Positions 36,393 to 45,722 of a DNA stretch of 64,000 nucleotides are shown here, in pieces. The notes below the pieces were generated by a model that made no database searches, had not been told where the DNA came from, and worked only from the letters and a program-made list of their open reading frames with translations. Position 1 is the stretch's first letter, and the number at the start of each line of letters is the position of its first letter. Both the position numbers and the translations under genes were made by a program. Source of the DNA: Microbacterium sp. RU33B (GTDB taxonomy: Bacteria; Actinomycetota; Actinomycetes; Actinomycetales; Microbacteriaceae); assembly GCF_900155915.1 (NCBI RefSeq), contig NZ_FTPO01000001.1:1798001-1862000 (forward strand), given 5' to 3'.

Positions 36393-37540
36393 CGGGGGCG
36401 GACGGCGTAGGGCGTCTCGGGCTCGCGATTCTGGAACTCCAGGATCGCGGGATTGCGCACCTCGCCGCCGGCGACCTCGATCGCACGATCCAGCGTCGTG
36501 TCTCCCGCCCATGCCTCGGGACCGGCCATCACCGTGGGAAGGAACGGGAGGAGCGCCTCGCTGATCTCCCAGCTCGCCGAGTTCCACAGGTACGACGGAC
36601 TGTGGTCGACGCCGTAGTAGTTGATGTGGCCGCCGACGGTGAACATCGGGTCGGCGAAGCTCGTCGGACGCGCCCATTCGAACCCCATGCCCTCGTCGCA
36701 CGAGACGTCGACGATGAGGCTGCCCGGTCGCAACGCGGCGAGATCGTCGACCGTGAGGTACAGCAGCGGACGATTGGGATCCTGCAGCGTGCAGTTGACC
36801 ACGATGTCGCTCTCGGCGAGGAACGGCGCCAGCGGAACGCGACCGTCGTCGGTGATCACTTCGCTGACGTACGGACCGTCGTGATCGAACTGGATGATCT
36901 GCGTCGCATGGATCGGAGCGGCGACCGACGCCGTCGCACGGTTCGTGAGCACACGCACGTCGTGCACGCCGTGCGCGCGCAAGGCCGTCACCGCGCCGCG
37001 GGCCGTCGCACCGAAGCCGATGACGACGGCGGTGAGCCGGCGACCGTAATCGCCCGTCGATCCGCACAGCTGCAACGCGTGCAGGACGGAACAGTACCCG
37101 GCGATCTCGTTGTTCAGGTGGAACACGTGAAGACCGAAGGTGCCGTCGCTGCCCCAGTGGTTCATCGCCTCGAAGGCGATGACGCTGAGCTTCTTGTCGA
37201 GGGCGAGCTGCGTCATGGTCTCGTCCTGCACGAGGTGCGGCCACCCCCACAGCACCTGGCCGTCGCGCATGTCGCGCAGGTCGGCGTGCTGCGGCTTGGG
37301 AAGCAGCAGCACGTCGGCCGTCGCGAAGAGCTCGGCGCGATCGAGCAGGCCTCCGACGTGCGGGCGGAGCTCGGCATCCGGGACACCGAAGCGCTCCCCG
37401 TAGCCGGTCTCGAGGAACACCCTCGACCTCAGGTCGTCGGGGAGGCGGTCGAGGTGGCCCGGATGGATCGGAACCCGCCGCTCATCGGGCTTGAGAGAGG
37501 CGCCGACGACGCCCAGAGTCAGTGGAGCCTGCGGGGCCAT
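36389..37540 (-). CDS. N5-(carboxyethyl)ornithine synthase-like dehydrogenase
   Basis: A 383-residue protein of the alanine dehydrogenase/transhydrogenase superfamily. The start VVGASLKPDERRVPIHPGHL is typical of the opine-forming carboxyethylornithine synthases, which reductively join pyruvate to ornithine or lysine with NADPH. The Rossmann segment is AVVIGFGATARGAV, and VDVSCDEGMGFEW and GHINYYGVDHSPSYLW are the C-terminal landmarks. The reaction is inferred from similarity. The ATG at 37540 is chosen as it gives the family N-terminus. Confidence 0.8.
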   Translation of the reverse strand: MAPQAPLTLGVVGASLKPDERRVPIHPGHLDRLPDDLRSRVFLETGYGERFGVPDAELRPHVGGLLDRAELFATADVLLLPKPQHADLRDMRDGQVLWGWPHLVQDETMTQLALDKKLSVIAFEAMNHWGSDGTFGLHVFHLNNEIAGYCSVLHALQLCGSTGDYGRRLTAVVIGFGATARGAVTALRAHGVHDVRVLTNRATASVAAPIHATQIIQFDHDGPYVSEVITDDGRVPLAPFLAESDIVVNCTLQDPNRPLLYLTVDDLAALRPGSLIVDVSCDEGMGFEWARPTSFADPMFTVGGHINYYGVDHSPSYLWNSASWEISEALLPFLPTVMAGPEAWAGDTTLDRAIEVAGGEVRNPAILEFQNREPETPYAVRPR

Positions 37541-37610
37541 GGCGGCCTCTTCCCGTCGCGGGAGCCGAGAGTCGGCGCCGTGACCGAACCGTATCAGCGC
37601 GACCTGGGCG

Positions 37611-38255
37611 TCACTCCCCCGCGAGGCCCCCGAGCAGGTGACCGAACGAGCGCCCCTCCCCGAGGTAGTTCGCGGGGTCGAAGGGATCGAGGGATTCCTC
37701 CGGCGCGCGGCGCAGCACGGCATCCGCGAGCTCGCCCGCCGCGCGCTCGATGCGCTCCGACAGCGGCGCGACCTGATCACCCGCTCCGCCCCAGTCGCTC
37801 GACGCGGCGAACACGCCCGTCGAGACCGGCTCGGCGTGGAGGTAGGTGAACAGCGGACGGATCGCATAGTCGATGGCCAGCGAATGCCGCGCGGTACCGG
37901 CGTTGGCGCCGATGAGCACGGGCTTGCCGGTCAGGGCATCCGGATCGAGGATGTCGATGAACGACTTGAACAGTCCCGAGTAGCTCGTCGAGAAGATCGG
38001 CGTGACCGCGATCACCGCGTCCGCCGAGACGACCGCGTTGATCATCGACTCCAGCGCCGGCGGGGCGAAGCCCGTCAGCAGGTTGTTCGTGATGTCGTGC
38101 GCGTAGTCGCGCAGCTCGAACACGTCGAGTTCGACGCTGACGTCGTGCTGCGCGAGCTTCGCCGTGGTCGCGGCGGAGATGCGGTCGGCGAGCATGCGGG
38201 TCGACGACGGATTGGACAGGCCGGCCGAGAGGACGGCGATGCGACGCGTCTGCAT
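37611..38255 (-). CDS. FMN reductase, CE1759 family (LLM-partnered)
   Basis: A 214-residue flavodoxin-fold NADPH-dependent FMN reductase. SAGLSNPSSTRMLADRI binds the FMN phosphate and TPIFSTSYSGLFKSFID is the second flavin loop. It is the standard partner of CE1758-type luciferase-like monooxygenases and follows that gene here with a single spacer base between TGA and ATG. It probably supplies reduced flavin to the monooxygenase. Confidence 0.88.
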   Translation of the reverse strand: MQTRRIAVLSAGLSNPSSTRMLADRISAATTAKLAQHDVSVELDVFELRDYAHDITNNLLTGFAPPALESMINAVVSADAVIAVTPIFSTSYSGLFKSFIDILDPDALTGKPVLIGANAGTARHSLAIDYAIRPLFTYLHAEPVSTGVFAASSDWGGAGDQVAPLSERIERAAGELADAVLRRAPEESLDPFDPANYLGEGRSFGHLLGGLAGE

Positions 38256-38256
38256 G

Positions 38257-39498
38257 TCAGGCCCCCTTCCGGTTCAGGCCGGATGCGGCACCGGCCGGAG
38301 CACCTGCTCCGGAGCTCGCCGCCGACACGGTCTCGCGGTAGGGCGAGCCGACGGTCAGGTTGTCTCCGCGATTGGCGTTCGGACGCGCTTCGCGAGCGCC
38401 GCCCGCCTTGGCCACCAGGTTCGCGTGGGTCGGGGCATCCGGAACCTCGGCCGGACGGTTCTTCGCGAGCTCGCGGCGCAGGACCGGCACGACCTCGCCG
38501 CCCAGGATGTCGAGCTGCTCGAGGACCGTCTTCAGCGGGAGGCCGGCGTGGTCGATCAGGAACAGCTGACGCTGGTAGTCGCCGAACGTGTCGCGCATCG
38601 TGGCGTACCGGTCGATGACCTGCTGCGGCGAGCCCACCGTGAGCGGCGTCATGTCGCTGAAGTCCTCGAGGGTCGGGCCGTGCCCGTAGACGGGGGCGTT
38701 GTCGAAGTACGGGCGGAACTCCTTCACCGCGTCCTGCGAGTTGGTGCGCATGAACACCTGTCCGCCGAGCCCGACGATCGCCTGCTCGGGCGTTCCGTGG
38801 CCGTAGTGCGCGTACCGCTGGCGGTAGAGGTTCACGAGGCGCTGGTAGTGCTCCTTGGGCCAGAAGATGTTGTTGGCGAAGAATCCGTCGCCGTAGTAGG
38901 CGGCCTGCTCGGCGATCTCGGGCGTGCGGATCGACCCGTGCCAGACGAACGGCGCGACGCCGTCGAGCGGGCGGGGCGTCGAGGTGAAGCCCTGCAGCGG
39001 GGTGCGGAACTTGCCCTCCCAGTCGACGACGTCTTCGCGCCACAGGCGGTGCAGGAGGTTGTAGTTCTCGATCGCCAGCGGCAGGCCCTGGCGGATGTCC
39101 TGGCCGAACCAGGGGTACACGGGTCCGGTGTTGCCGCGCCCGAGCATGAGGTCGGCGCGGCCGTTCGACACGTGCTGGAGCATCGCGAAGTCCTCGGCGA
39201 TCTTCACCGGGTCGTTCGTGGTGATGAGCGTCGTGGCGGTCGAGACGACGAGGCGCTCGGTCTGGGCCGCGATGGCGGCGAGCGTCGTCGTGGGAGAGGA
39301 CGACCAGAACGGCGGGTTGTGGTGCTCGCCCAGCGCGTAGACGTCGAGCCCCACGTCCTCCGCGTGCTTCGCGATCGTGAGGGCCGCACGGATCTTCTCC
39401 GCTTCGCTCGGGGTCTCTCCCGTCGTCGGGTCCTGGGTGATGTCGCTCACCGAGAAGATGCCGAACTGCATTCCCGGCCAGGTGGTGGTCTCGTTCAC
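38257..39498 (-). CDS. FMN-dependent luciferase-like monooxygenase, CE1758 family
   Basis: A 413-residue TIM-barrel flavin monooxygenase. The bacterial luciferase family features are MQFGIFSVSD, YALGEHHNPPFWSSSP, the RADLMLGRGNTGPVYPWFG loop (split around residue 130) and VVDWEGKFRT. The GTG at 39498 is the first start that gives the family N-terminus. It forms an operon with the FMN reductase. The substrate is unknown; alkanal, sulfonate and aromatic oxidations are found in the superfamily. Confidence 0.89.
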   Translation of the reverse strand: MNETTTWPGMQFGIFSVSDITQDPTTGETPSEAEKIRAALTIAKHAEDVGLDVYALGEHHNPPFWSSSPTTTLAAIAAQTERLVVSTATTLITTNDPVKIAEDFAMLQHVSNGRADLMLGRGNTGPVYPWFGQDIRQGLPLAIENYNLLHRLWREDVVDWEGKFRTPLQGFTSTPRPLDGVAPFVWHGSIRTPEIAEQAAYYGDGFFANNIFWPKEHYQRLVNLYRQRYAHYGHGTPEQAIVGLGGQVFMRTNSQDAVKEFRPYFDNAPVYGHGPTLEDFSDMTPLTVGSPQQVIDRYATMRDTFGDYQRQLFLIDHAGLPLKTVLEQLDILGGEVVPVLRRELAKNRPAEVPDAPTHANLVAKAGGAREARPNANRGDNLTVGSPYRETVSAASSGAGAPAGAASGLNRKGA

Positions 39499-39630
39499 GA
39501 TCGCTTTCCGCTCCCGGATGCCTCGGCATCCGCTTCTATTCAAATGAATGTATCTGATGCAACGCGGTCGTCGCCAGGGTATTCCCGCCACCTGTGCGAT
39601 CGGAGAGATGCGTAATCGATACCCGGGCGC

Positions 39631-39640
39631 AAAACGTTTT
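39631..39640. promoter_or_regulatory. possible LacI-family operator before the alpha-galactosidase gene
   Basis: AAAACGTTTT, a perfect 10-bp palindrome with the central CG typical of LacI/GalR operators, lies 17 nt before the GTG start at 39658 in very GC-rich surroundings. Its low-GC content and its position make it a good candidate operator. It is too short to be certain. Confidence 0.45.
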
Positions 39641-39657
39641 CGTGGCAGAATGTCCGG

Positions 39658-41829
39658 GTGAAGATCGACACCGTCGCCGACCGCACGTCCGAAGAGTCCG
39701 CCGCTGCACGCCGCGTCGTGCATCTGCGCCGGGGCGGCACGAGCGTGGTCGTCGATCTGGACGCCGCTCCCCTCCCCGCCGTCGTGCACTGGGGCGAGGA
39801 GCTCCCGCACGAGACCCCCGCGACGCTGGCGTCGCTCTCGGTCGCCGCGATGCCCCAGCGCGTCTCGGGCGGCCTCGACACCACCGGGCGCCTCGACGTG
39901 CTTCCCGCACCGTCGGCCGGATGGTTCGGCACCCCCGCTCTCGAAGGTCACCGTGCGGGCTCCTGGTTCAGTCCCGCGTTCGTCGTCGAGACGGTCGAGG
40001 CCGACGACACCCGCCTGGCGCTCTCCCTCGTCGACACCGGCGCGGAGCTTGCGGCCCTCCTCGAGCTGTCGCTCGGACCTGCGGGAGTCCTCCGTCAGCG
40101 GGTGAGCATCACCAACACGGGATCGACCGCGTACACCGTGCAGTCGCTCGTGCTGCCCTTCCCCGTGCCGTGGGATGCGACGGAGCTGTTCGACACCACC
40201 GGCCGTCACCTGAAGGAGCGCTCGCCCCAGCGGCGCGCGTTCACCTACGGCACCCACGTCCGCGACAGCCGCCGCGGGCGGCCGGGCTCGGACGCGACCC
40301 TCCTGCTGGCCGCGGGACGGCCGGGGTTCGGATTCGAGCACGGACGCGTTCACGGCATCCACGTCGCGTGGAGCGGGAGCCATCGGGCGCTCGCCGAGCG
40401 CGTGCCGACCGGTGAGGCCTTCCTCGCCGGCGGAGAGCTCCTCGCCGCCGGCGAGCTCATCCTCGCACCCGGCGAGAGCTACGCGTCCCCGTGGGTGCTG
40501 GGCTCGTGGGGCGACGGCCTCACGGCGCTGTCGGCACGCTTCCACGACGAGCTCCGCGCCCGCCCGCAGCATCCGCGGCGAGCGCGGCCGGTCACGCTCA
40601 ACACCTGGGAGGCCGTGTACTTCGACCACGATCTCTCCACGCTCGCCGAGCTCGCCCAGGCCGCCGCCGGCGTCGGCGTCGAGCGCTTCGTGCTCGACGA
40701 CGGCTGGTTCCTCGGCCGCCGCGACGACACCGCAGGTCTGGGCGACTGGATCGTCGATCCGGATGTCTGGCCCGACGGCCTGCACCCGCTCGTGGACGTC
40801 GTGCACGGTCTGGGGATGGAGTTCGGACTCTGGGTGGAGCCGGAGATGGTCAACCCCGACAGCGACCTCGCCCGTGCCCACCCCGAGTGGCTGCTCCACG
40901 CCCGCCACGAGCTGCCCGCCTCCGCCCGGCAGCAGCAGGTGCTCGATCTGTCGAACCCCGACGCGTACGCCGCGATCGCCGACGGCCTGCACGCGCTGCT
41001 CGACGAGTACGACATCGCCTACCTGAAGTGGGACCACAACCGCGATCTCATCGAGGCCGGCGCCGGCCCCGGGGGCGCGTCGCGCGTGCACGCCCACACC
41101 CTCGCGCTGTACCGCCTGCTCGACGAGCTCAAGGACCGGCATCCGGGCCTCGAGATCGAGACGTGCGCGTCGGGGGGATCGCGCGTCGACCTCGGCATCC
41201 TGGAGCGCACCGACCGGGTGTGGACGAGCGACACCCTCGACCCGCTCGAGCGGCTCGACATCCAGCGCTACACCTCGCTCGTCGTCGCTCCCGAGCTGCT
41301 CGGCACGCACCTGACCTCTCCCCACGTGCACTCCACGCGGCGCACCGCGTCGCTCGGACTGAGCGGCGCCGTCGCGCTCTTCGGGCACTTCGGCATCGAG
41401 TGGGACCTCACTTCGCTCGACGAGGCCGGGCGCGCCCGCGTCGCGGAGTGGGTCGCGCTCGCCAAGCGCGTGCGCCCGCTCGTCACGACGGGCCGGCTCG
41501 TCTTCGCCGACACCGCGGAGGCCGGCACCGACATCCGCGGCGTGGTCGCGGCCGACGGCTCGCACGCCTTCTTCTCGCTCGTGCAGGCGCAGACCGACGT
41601 CGCGTGGCCGCCGGGACGCGTGCGCCTGCCGGGTCTCGATCCTGCGCGCCGGTACCGGGTCGAGATCATCGTGGACCCGGAGGCCGCCGACGACCCCGGC
41701 CAGTCCGTGCTGGCGTGGACGACCGCCGAGACCGTCCTCTCGGGCGCCCAGCTCGCCGCCACCGGGTTCCGCCCACCCGTGCAGCATCCGGGACGCGCCG
41801 TCGTGCTGGAGCTGACCGCCGTCCCCTGA
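39658..41829 (+). CDS. alpha-galactosidase, glycoside hydrolase family 36
   Basis: A 723-residue GH36 enzyme that releases galactose from melibiose/raffinose-type sugars. The nucleophile is D459 in YLKWDHNRD and the acid/base is D525 in VWTSDTLDPLER. NTWEAVYFDHD, RFVLDDGWF and WVEPEMVNPDSDLA are the other barrel motifs; a beta-supersandwich occupies the first 300 residues. No signal peptide, so it acts in the cytoplasm on imported sugar. No sugar transporter lies adjacent. Confidence 0.94.
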   Translation: MKIDTVADRTSEESAAARRVVHLRRGGTSVVVDLDAAPLPAVVHWGEELPHETPATLASLSVAAMPQRVSGGLDTTGRLDVLPAPSAGWFGTPALEGHRAGSWFSPAFVVETVEADDTRLALSLVDTGAELAALLELSLGPAGVLRQRVSITNTGSTAYTVQSLVLPFPVPWDATELFDTTGRHLKERSPQRRAFTYGTHVRDSRRGRPGSDATLLLAAGRPGFGFEHGRVHGIHVAWSGSHRALAERVPTGEAFLAGGELLAAGELILAPGESYASPWVLGSWGDGLTALSARFHDELRARPQHPRRARPVTLNTWEAVYFDHDLSTLAELAQAAAGVGVERFVLDDGWFLGRRDDTAGLGDWIVDPDVWPDGLHPLVDVVHGLGMEFGLWVEPEMVNPDSDLARAHPEWLLHARHELPASARQQQVLDLSNPDAYAAIADGLHALLDEYDIAYLKWDHNRDLIEAGAGPGGASRVHAHTLALYRLLDELKDRHPGLEIETCASGGSRVDLGILERTDRVWTSDTLDPLERLDIQRYTSLVVAPELLGTHLTSPHVHSTRRTASLGLSGAVALFGHFGIEWDLTSLDEAGRARVAEWVALAKRVRPLVTTGRLVFADTAEAGTDIRGVVAADGSHAFFSLVQAQTDVAWPPGRVRLPGLDPARRYRVEIIVDPEAADDPGQSVLAWTTAETVLSGAQLAATGFRPPVQHPGRAVVLELTAVP

Positions 41830-41949
41830 GTCGTCCCCCAGCCGGGTGTCGCGGTCCATCGGGGGGTGGGCCGCGGCATCCTTCCCCGCGAAGTGGCGGA
41901 TGCGCAAGCCCCGGATCGCACCTGTCGGGCGCGATAGGGTCGAGTCTCC

Positions 41950-43140
41950 ATGAGCGACTCGAGCGCCGCGCCGGCGACTTCCTCTCCCCCCACGACGGGA
42001 CGCACCGACGTGCCGCGCACGAAGCGCCGTGTGCCGTTCTGGGACAACGCCCGCTTCGCCTGCATCGTGCTCGTCGTGCTCGGCCACGCCGTGCAGCGGC
42101 TGACGTACGACTCCGACATCGCGCTCGGACTGTATCTGCTGATCTACGCGTTCCACATGCCGGCGTTCGCGATCATCTCGGGCTACTTCTCGAAGGGCGA
42201 CGCCCCCTCGCGCCGCCAGATGGCGCGTGTGATCACCGACATCCTCGTGCCGTACGTGATCTTCGAAGGCATCTGGACCCTCACGAAGTGGATCGTCGAA
42301 GGGCAGGCGAACCCGAACCTCACTGAGCCCTCGTGGACGCTGTGGTTCCTGCTCGCGCTGGGCATCTTCCGCCTCGTCCTGCCCTACCTCGCCCTGCTGC
42401 GCTGGCCGCTGTTGTGGACCGTCGTGATCTCGATCGGCGCCGGCTACCTGCCCAACATCGACTCGACCCTGTCGCTCTCGCGCACGCTCGGCCTCCTGCC
42501 GTTCTTCACGCTCGGCTGGTGGCTCAGCCGCCACGACATCGTGCAGCGCTTCCAGCTGCTGCGCCGCACGTGGTGGACGGTCGCCGCAGCGGTGGCCGCC
42601 CTGGCGGTCGCGGGGTGGGCGGCGTGGTTCTTCGTCGACGGCTGGCGCGACATGAACCTGCGCCAGTGGCTCTTCTACGACGAGAACTACTCCGCGATCG
42701 GCGGCACCGAATGGTGGGCCGGTGGCGTGCGCCTGGCTCTCATGGCGGTCGCCCTCGTGCTGTCGGCGGCGTTCTTCGCCCTCGTGCCGCGCGGAACCCA
42801 CTGGTGGACGCACTTCGGCCAGTACACGATGTACATCTACCTGCTGCACTCGTTCGTGCTCTACCCGTTCCGCGAGACCGGCATCCTGCGCGACGCCGAG
42901 CCGACGTGGCTGTGGCTGCCGCTGGTCATCGTCGCCTCGGTCCTCATCGCCCTCGGGCTGGGCACCAAGCCCGTCCGGCGGGTGTTCCGGCCCCTCGTCG
43001 AGCCGCGTCCGGGTTGGCTCTTCGCCGACCGCACGCTCGCCGCGCGGGAGGGCCGTCGCACCGACCCCACCGGCTCGCACCGCCCGAAGGGCGAGGGGCA
43101 GCGGATGCCCCGGCATCCCGACCCCCGCCAGAACACCTGA
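41950..43140 (+). CDS. acyltransferase family 3 membrane protein
   Basis: A 396-residue integral membrane O-acyltransferase with about ten helices. The core begins with RVPFWDNARFACIVLVVLGHAVQ, in which the H of GHAV is the conserved catalytic residue, and contains FHMPAFAIISGYFSKG. The C-terminus ends in a soluble basic tail. The family acetylates or succinylates cell-envelope polysaccharides or small molecules; the acceptor cannot be told. It ends 12 nt from the convergent efeB. Confidence 0.86.
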   Translation: MSDSSAAPATSSPPTTGRTDVPRTKRRVPFWDNARFACIVLVVLGHAVQRLTYDSDIALGLYLLIYAFHMPAFAIISGYFSKGDAPSRRQMARVITDILVPYVIFEGIWTLTKWIVEGQANPNLTEPSWTLWFLLALGIFRLVLPYLALLRWPLLWTVVISIGAGYLPNIDSTLSLSRTLGLLPFFTLGWWLSRHDIVQRFQLLRRTWWTVAAAVAALAVAGWAAWFFVDGWRDMNLRQWLFYDENYSAIGGTEWWAGGVRLALMAVALVLSAAFFALVPRGTHWWTHFGQYTMYIYLLHSFVLYPFRETGILRDAEPTWLWLPLVIVASVLIALGLGTKPVRRVFRPLVEPRPGWLFADRTLAAREGRRTDPTGSHRPKGEGQRMPRHPDPRQNT

Positions 43141-43152
43141 GCGAGAGCCGGG

Positions 43153-44484
43153 TCAGGCGAACAGCTCCGCCCCGACGTACGATCCCGGCGTCACTCCACG
43201 CGGCACCGCCCAGACGCCCGACCCGACGTGTCGCAGGTACTCGTTCATGGCATCGGTCGACAGGGCGCGCTGAAGCGCGATGAACTGCTCGGGAGAGCGC
43301 TGGTACGACAGGAAGAACAGTCCGGCGTCGAGCCGGCCCAGTTCGTTGTTGCCGTCGACGAAGTTGTAGCCGCGACGGAGGATGCGGATTCCGCCGTTGG
43401 CATCGGGGTGCGCGAGGCGCACGTGGCTCGCCGGGTCGATCGCCGGGCGGCCCGAGGCATCCGTCGCCGCGAAGTCGGGAGCGGTGAACTCCGTGCCGCC
43501 GGACAGCGGCGCCCCCTCGCCCTTCGTGCGGCCCACGATGCGGTCCTGCTCCGACAGGCGCACGCGGTCCCACGACTCGATGAGCATCGCGATCTTCCGG
43601 GCGACGAGGTACGAGCCTCCCGCCATCCAGGCCGGTTCGTCGGATGCCGCGACCCACACGTGATCGTCGAGGGCGGCGGTGTCGTCGGAGAGGATGTTGG
43701 CCGTTCCGTCCTTGAACCCGAAGAGGTTGCGGGGCGTGGCCTGGGCCTGCGTCGTGCGCGACGTGCGCCCGAAGCCGAGCTGCGACCAGCGCAGCCGCGC
43801 CGTGCCGAACGCCATGCGGCTGAGGTTGCGGATCGCGTGCACGGCGACCTGCGGATCGTCGGCGCACGCCTGGATGCACAGGTCGCCGCCGGAGTGCGCC
43901 GGGTCGAGATCGTCGCCGAGGAACGCCGGGAGCCGGACGAGGCCGGGCGGCCTGCGGGCGGCGAGCCCGTAGCGGTCCTCGCCCTCGGCCGATTCGAACA
44001 GCGTCGGCCCGAATCCGAACGTGATCGTCAGGCCGCTCGCACTCAGGCCCTGCGCCTCGCCGGTGTCATCGGGCGGCGCCTCGGGCGATCCGCCGACCGC
44101 GCCGGACGCGCTCGCGTCGAGGCCCTGGGTCATGCGCGACGCGGCATACGACCATTCCTGGAGCAGTGCGATCAGGTCGGCGCGGTTCGTGCGGGGCATC
44201 ATGTCGAACGCGGCGAAGTGCAGGTGGTCCTGCACGGGCGTCGTGATGCCGGCCTGGTGCACGCCGAAGAAGTCGAAGGCGGATGCCGCGGCATCCCGCT
44301 CCTTCGTCCGTCCCGCCGCGACGCCGGCCGCCGTGCCGCCGCCGGCCCCGAGCGCGACCCCCGCCGCACCGGCGCCGAGAGCGAGGCCGAAGAGACCGCG
44401 CCTGCTGAGGCCGGTCTCCGCACCGGCCCCTGGGCGGCCTTCCCCGCCCCCGGCCGCTGAGCCTGTCGAAGGGTCGTCGATCAT
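43153..44484 (-). CDS. efeB: Dyp-type haem peroxidase EfeB
   Basis: A 443-residue secreted peroxidase, the third component of the EfeUOB ferrous iron system. A twin-arginine signal (SRRGLFGLALGAG near residues 27-39) directs export in folded form with haem. The catalytic GXXDG motif reads GFKDG at 256-260; haem-ligand His is expected in the C-terminal half, in AIDPASHVRLAHPD. A glycine/alanine-rich spacer follows the signal. It lies 8 nt after efeO. Confidence 0.93.
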   Translation of the reverse strand: MIDDPSTGSAAGGGEGRPGAGAETGLSRRGLFGLALGAGAAGVALGAGGGTAAGVAAGRTKERDAAASAFDFFGVHQAGITTPVQDHLHFAAFDMMPRTNRADLIALLQEWSYAASRMTQGLDASASGAVGGSPEAPPDDTGEAQGLSASGLTITFGFGPTLFESAEGEDRYGLAARRPPGLVRLPAFLGDDLDPAHSGGDLCIQACADDPQVAVHAIRNLSRMAFGTARLRWSQLGFGRTSRTTQAQATPRNLFGFKDGTANILSDDTAALDDHVWVAASDEPAWMAGGSYLVARKIAMLIESWDRVRLSEQDRIVGRTKGEGAPLSGGTEFTAPDFAATDASGRPAIDPASHVRLAHPDANGGIRILRRGYNFVDGNNELGRLDAGLFFLSYQRSPEQFIALQRALSTDAMNEYLRHVGSGVWAVPRGVTPGSYVGAELFA

Positions 44485-44492
44485 CGCAAGGC

Positions 44493-45722
44493 CTACTCGA
44501 GGACCGTGACGGTGAGCTGCGAGAGCGGCTCGGCGAGGGCGTTGATGAGGTCGGTGAACTCGCGCTTGTCGGCCTCGGTCAGCTCGCGGTAGTGCACGAA
44601 TCCGCGCTCGAGCGAGCCGTGCGCGGCGAGGGAGGCCTCGAGGTCGGCGTACCCGCTCTCGATCTCGGCGACGAGGGCCTCTCCCGCCGCTCCCTTCGAG
44701 TTCGCGAACTCCTCGACCAGGGAGAACGCCATCTTCGAGCCCTCGACGTTCGCGGCGAAGTCCCACAGGTCGGTGCCCGACCACCAGTCCTCCTCGCCGG
44801 AGATCTTGCCCGTCGCGACCTCGTCGAGGAGCGCGATGGCGCCGTTGGACAGCCCGGCGACGCCCTGCTGGTCAAGCGCCGTCCGGAAGTCGTCCGAGTG
44901 CACGTAGTCGTAGAGCTCCTGCACGTCCGCCAGGAGGGCGTCGCCGAAGGCCGCACGCTCGGAGGCCGTCGAAGGCGCCCAGTCCTGCCAGGCGGGCGTC
45001 TCCCCGTCGGCGTTGAGCGCGTCCTGCGCCGGCACCCAGAGGTCCTTCTCGATGCGGTGGAAGCCCGTCCAGTCGAGGCCCTCCGCGACGGCGTCGACCT
45101 CGCGGTAGTCGATGCGCGGATCGAGGTTGCCGAGCGATTCGGCGACGGGCTCGATGCGCTCGTAGAACGCCCGCACCTGAGGATACTGCTCCTGAGCGGA
45201 CACGTCGTCGCCGGACTCGTAGGCGGTCACGAAGTCCTCCACCGCCGGAACGAGTCGGCCGACCTGGTCCTTCACGAACGCCGCGTAGAGGGCGACGGCC
45301 TCCTGCTTCTGCTGGGCGTCGTCGCCGGCGGCCACGACCTGGTCGCCCGTGACCGTGAAGCCCGCCCGTCCGACGCCGTCGCCGATCATGCCCGGCTTGC
45401 ACACGGTGAAGTACTCGCCCGGCTGGGCGACGACGGTGAGGGTGCGGGATGCTCCGGGGGCGATGTTCTCGACCTCCCCGACGATGCGCAGACCGTCGTC
45501 GGCGAGCAGGTAGAACTCCGTCACCTGCTCCCCCGCGTTGGTGACGTCGAACGCGAGGGTCCCGCTCGTCGCGGTCGGCGCCGACACGGCGCACGTGCCG
45601 TCGGTCGATTCGACACGGAGGGCGCCGGATGCGGCCGCGTCGGACTTCGCGACGCAGCCCGCGAGGACCAGGGCGGTGAGGCCGGCGACCGCGAGGACGG
45701 AAGACGTGCGGTGGAGGGTCAT
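44493..45722 (-). CDS. efeO: iron uptake lipoprotein EfeO
   Basis: A 409-residue extracellular lipoprotein with lipobox LAGC (C23). The N-terminal cupredoxin-like domain (residues about 40-125, with TEFYLLADDG and PGEYFTVCKPGM) is followed by the M75 imelysin-type domain containing the metal motif HRIE in GFHRIEKDLW. EfeO binds iron and hands it to EfeU. The ATG at 45722 overlaps the efeU stop as ATGA. Confidence 0.94.
   Translation of the reverse strand: MTLHRTSSVLAVAGLTALVLAGCVAKSDAAASGALRVESTDGTCAVSAPTATSGTLAFDVTNAGEQVTEFYLLADDGLRIVGEVENIAPGASRTLTVVAQPGEYFTVCKPGMIGDGVGRAGFTVTGDQVVAAGDDAQQKQEAVALYAAFVKDQVGRLVPAVEDFVTAYESGDDVSAQEQYPQVRAFYERIEPVAESLGNLDPRIDYREVDAVAEGLDWTGFHRIEKDLWVPAQDALNADGETPAWQDWAPSTASERAAFGDALLADVQELYDYVHSDDFRTALDQQGVAGLSNGAIALLDEVATGKISGEEDWWSGTDLWDFAANVEGSKMAFSLVEEFANSKGAAGEALVAEIESGYADLEASLAAHGSLERGFVHYRELTEADKREFTDLINALAEPLSQLTVTVLE

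Noticed and set aside
38257..43116. A 1619-codon open frame on the minus strand
   Set aside because: Only its last 413 codons are a gene (the monooxygenase). The rest lies opposite the alpha-galactosidase and acyltransferase genes and is Arg/Gly/His-rich without any domain, a normal effect of 70% GC.
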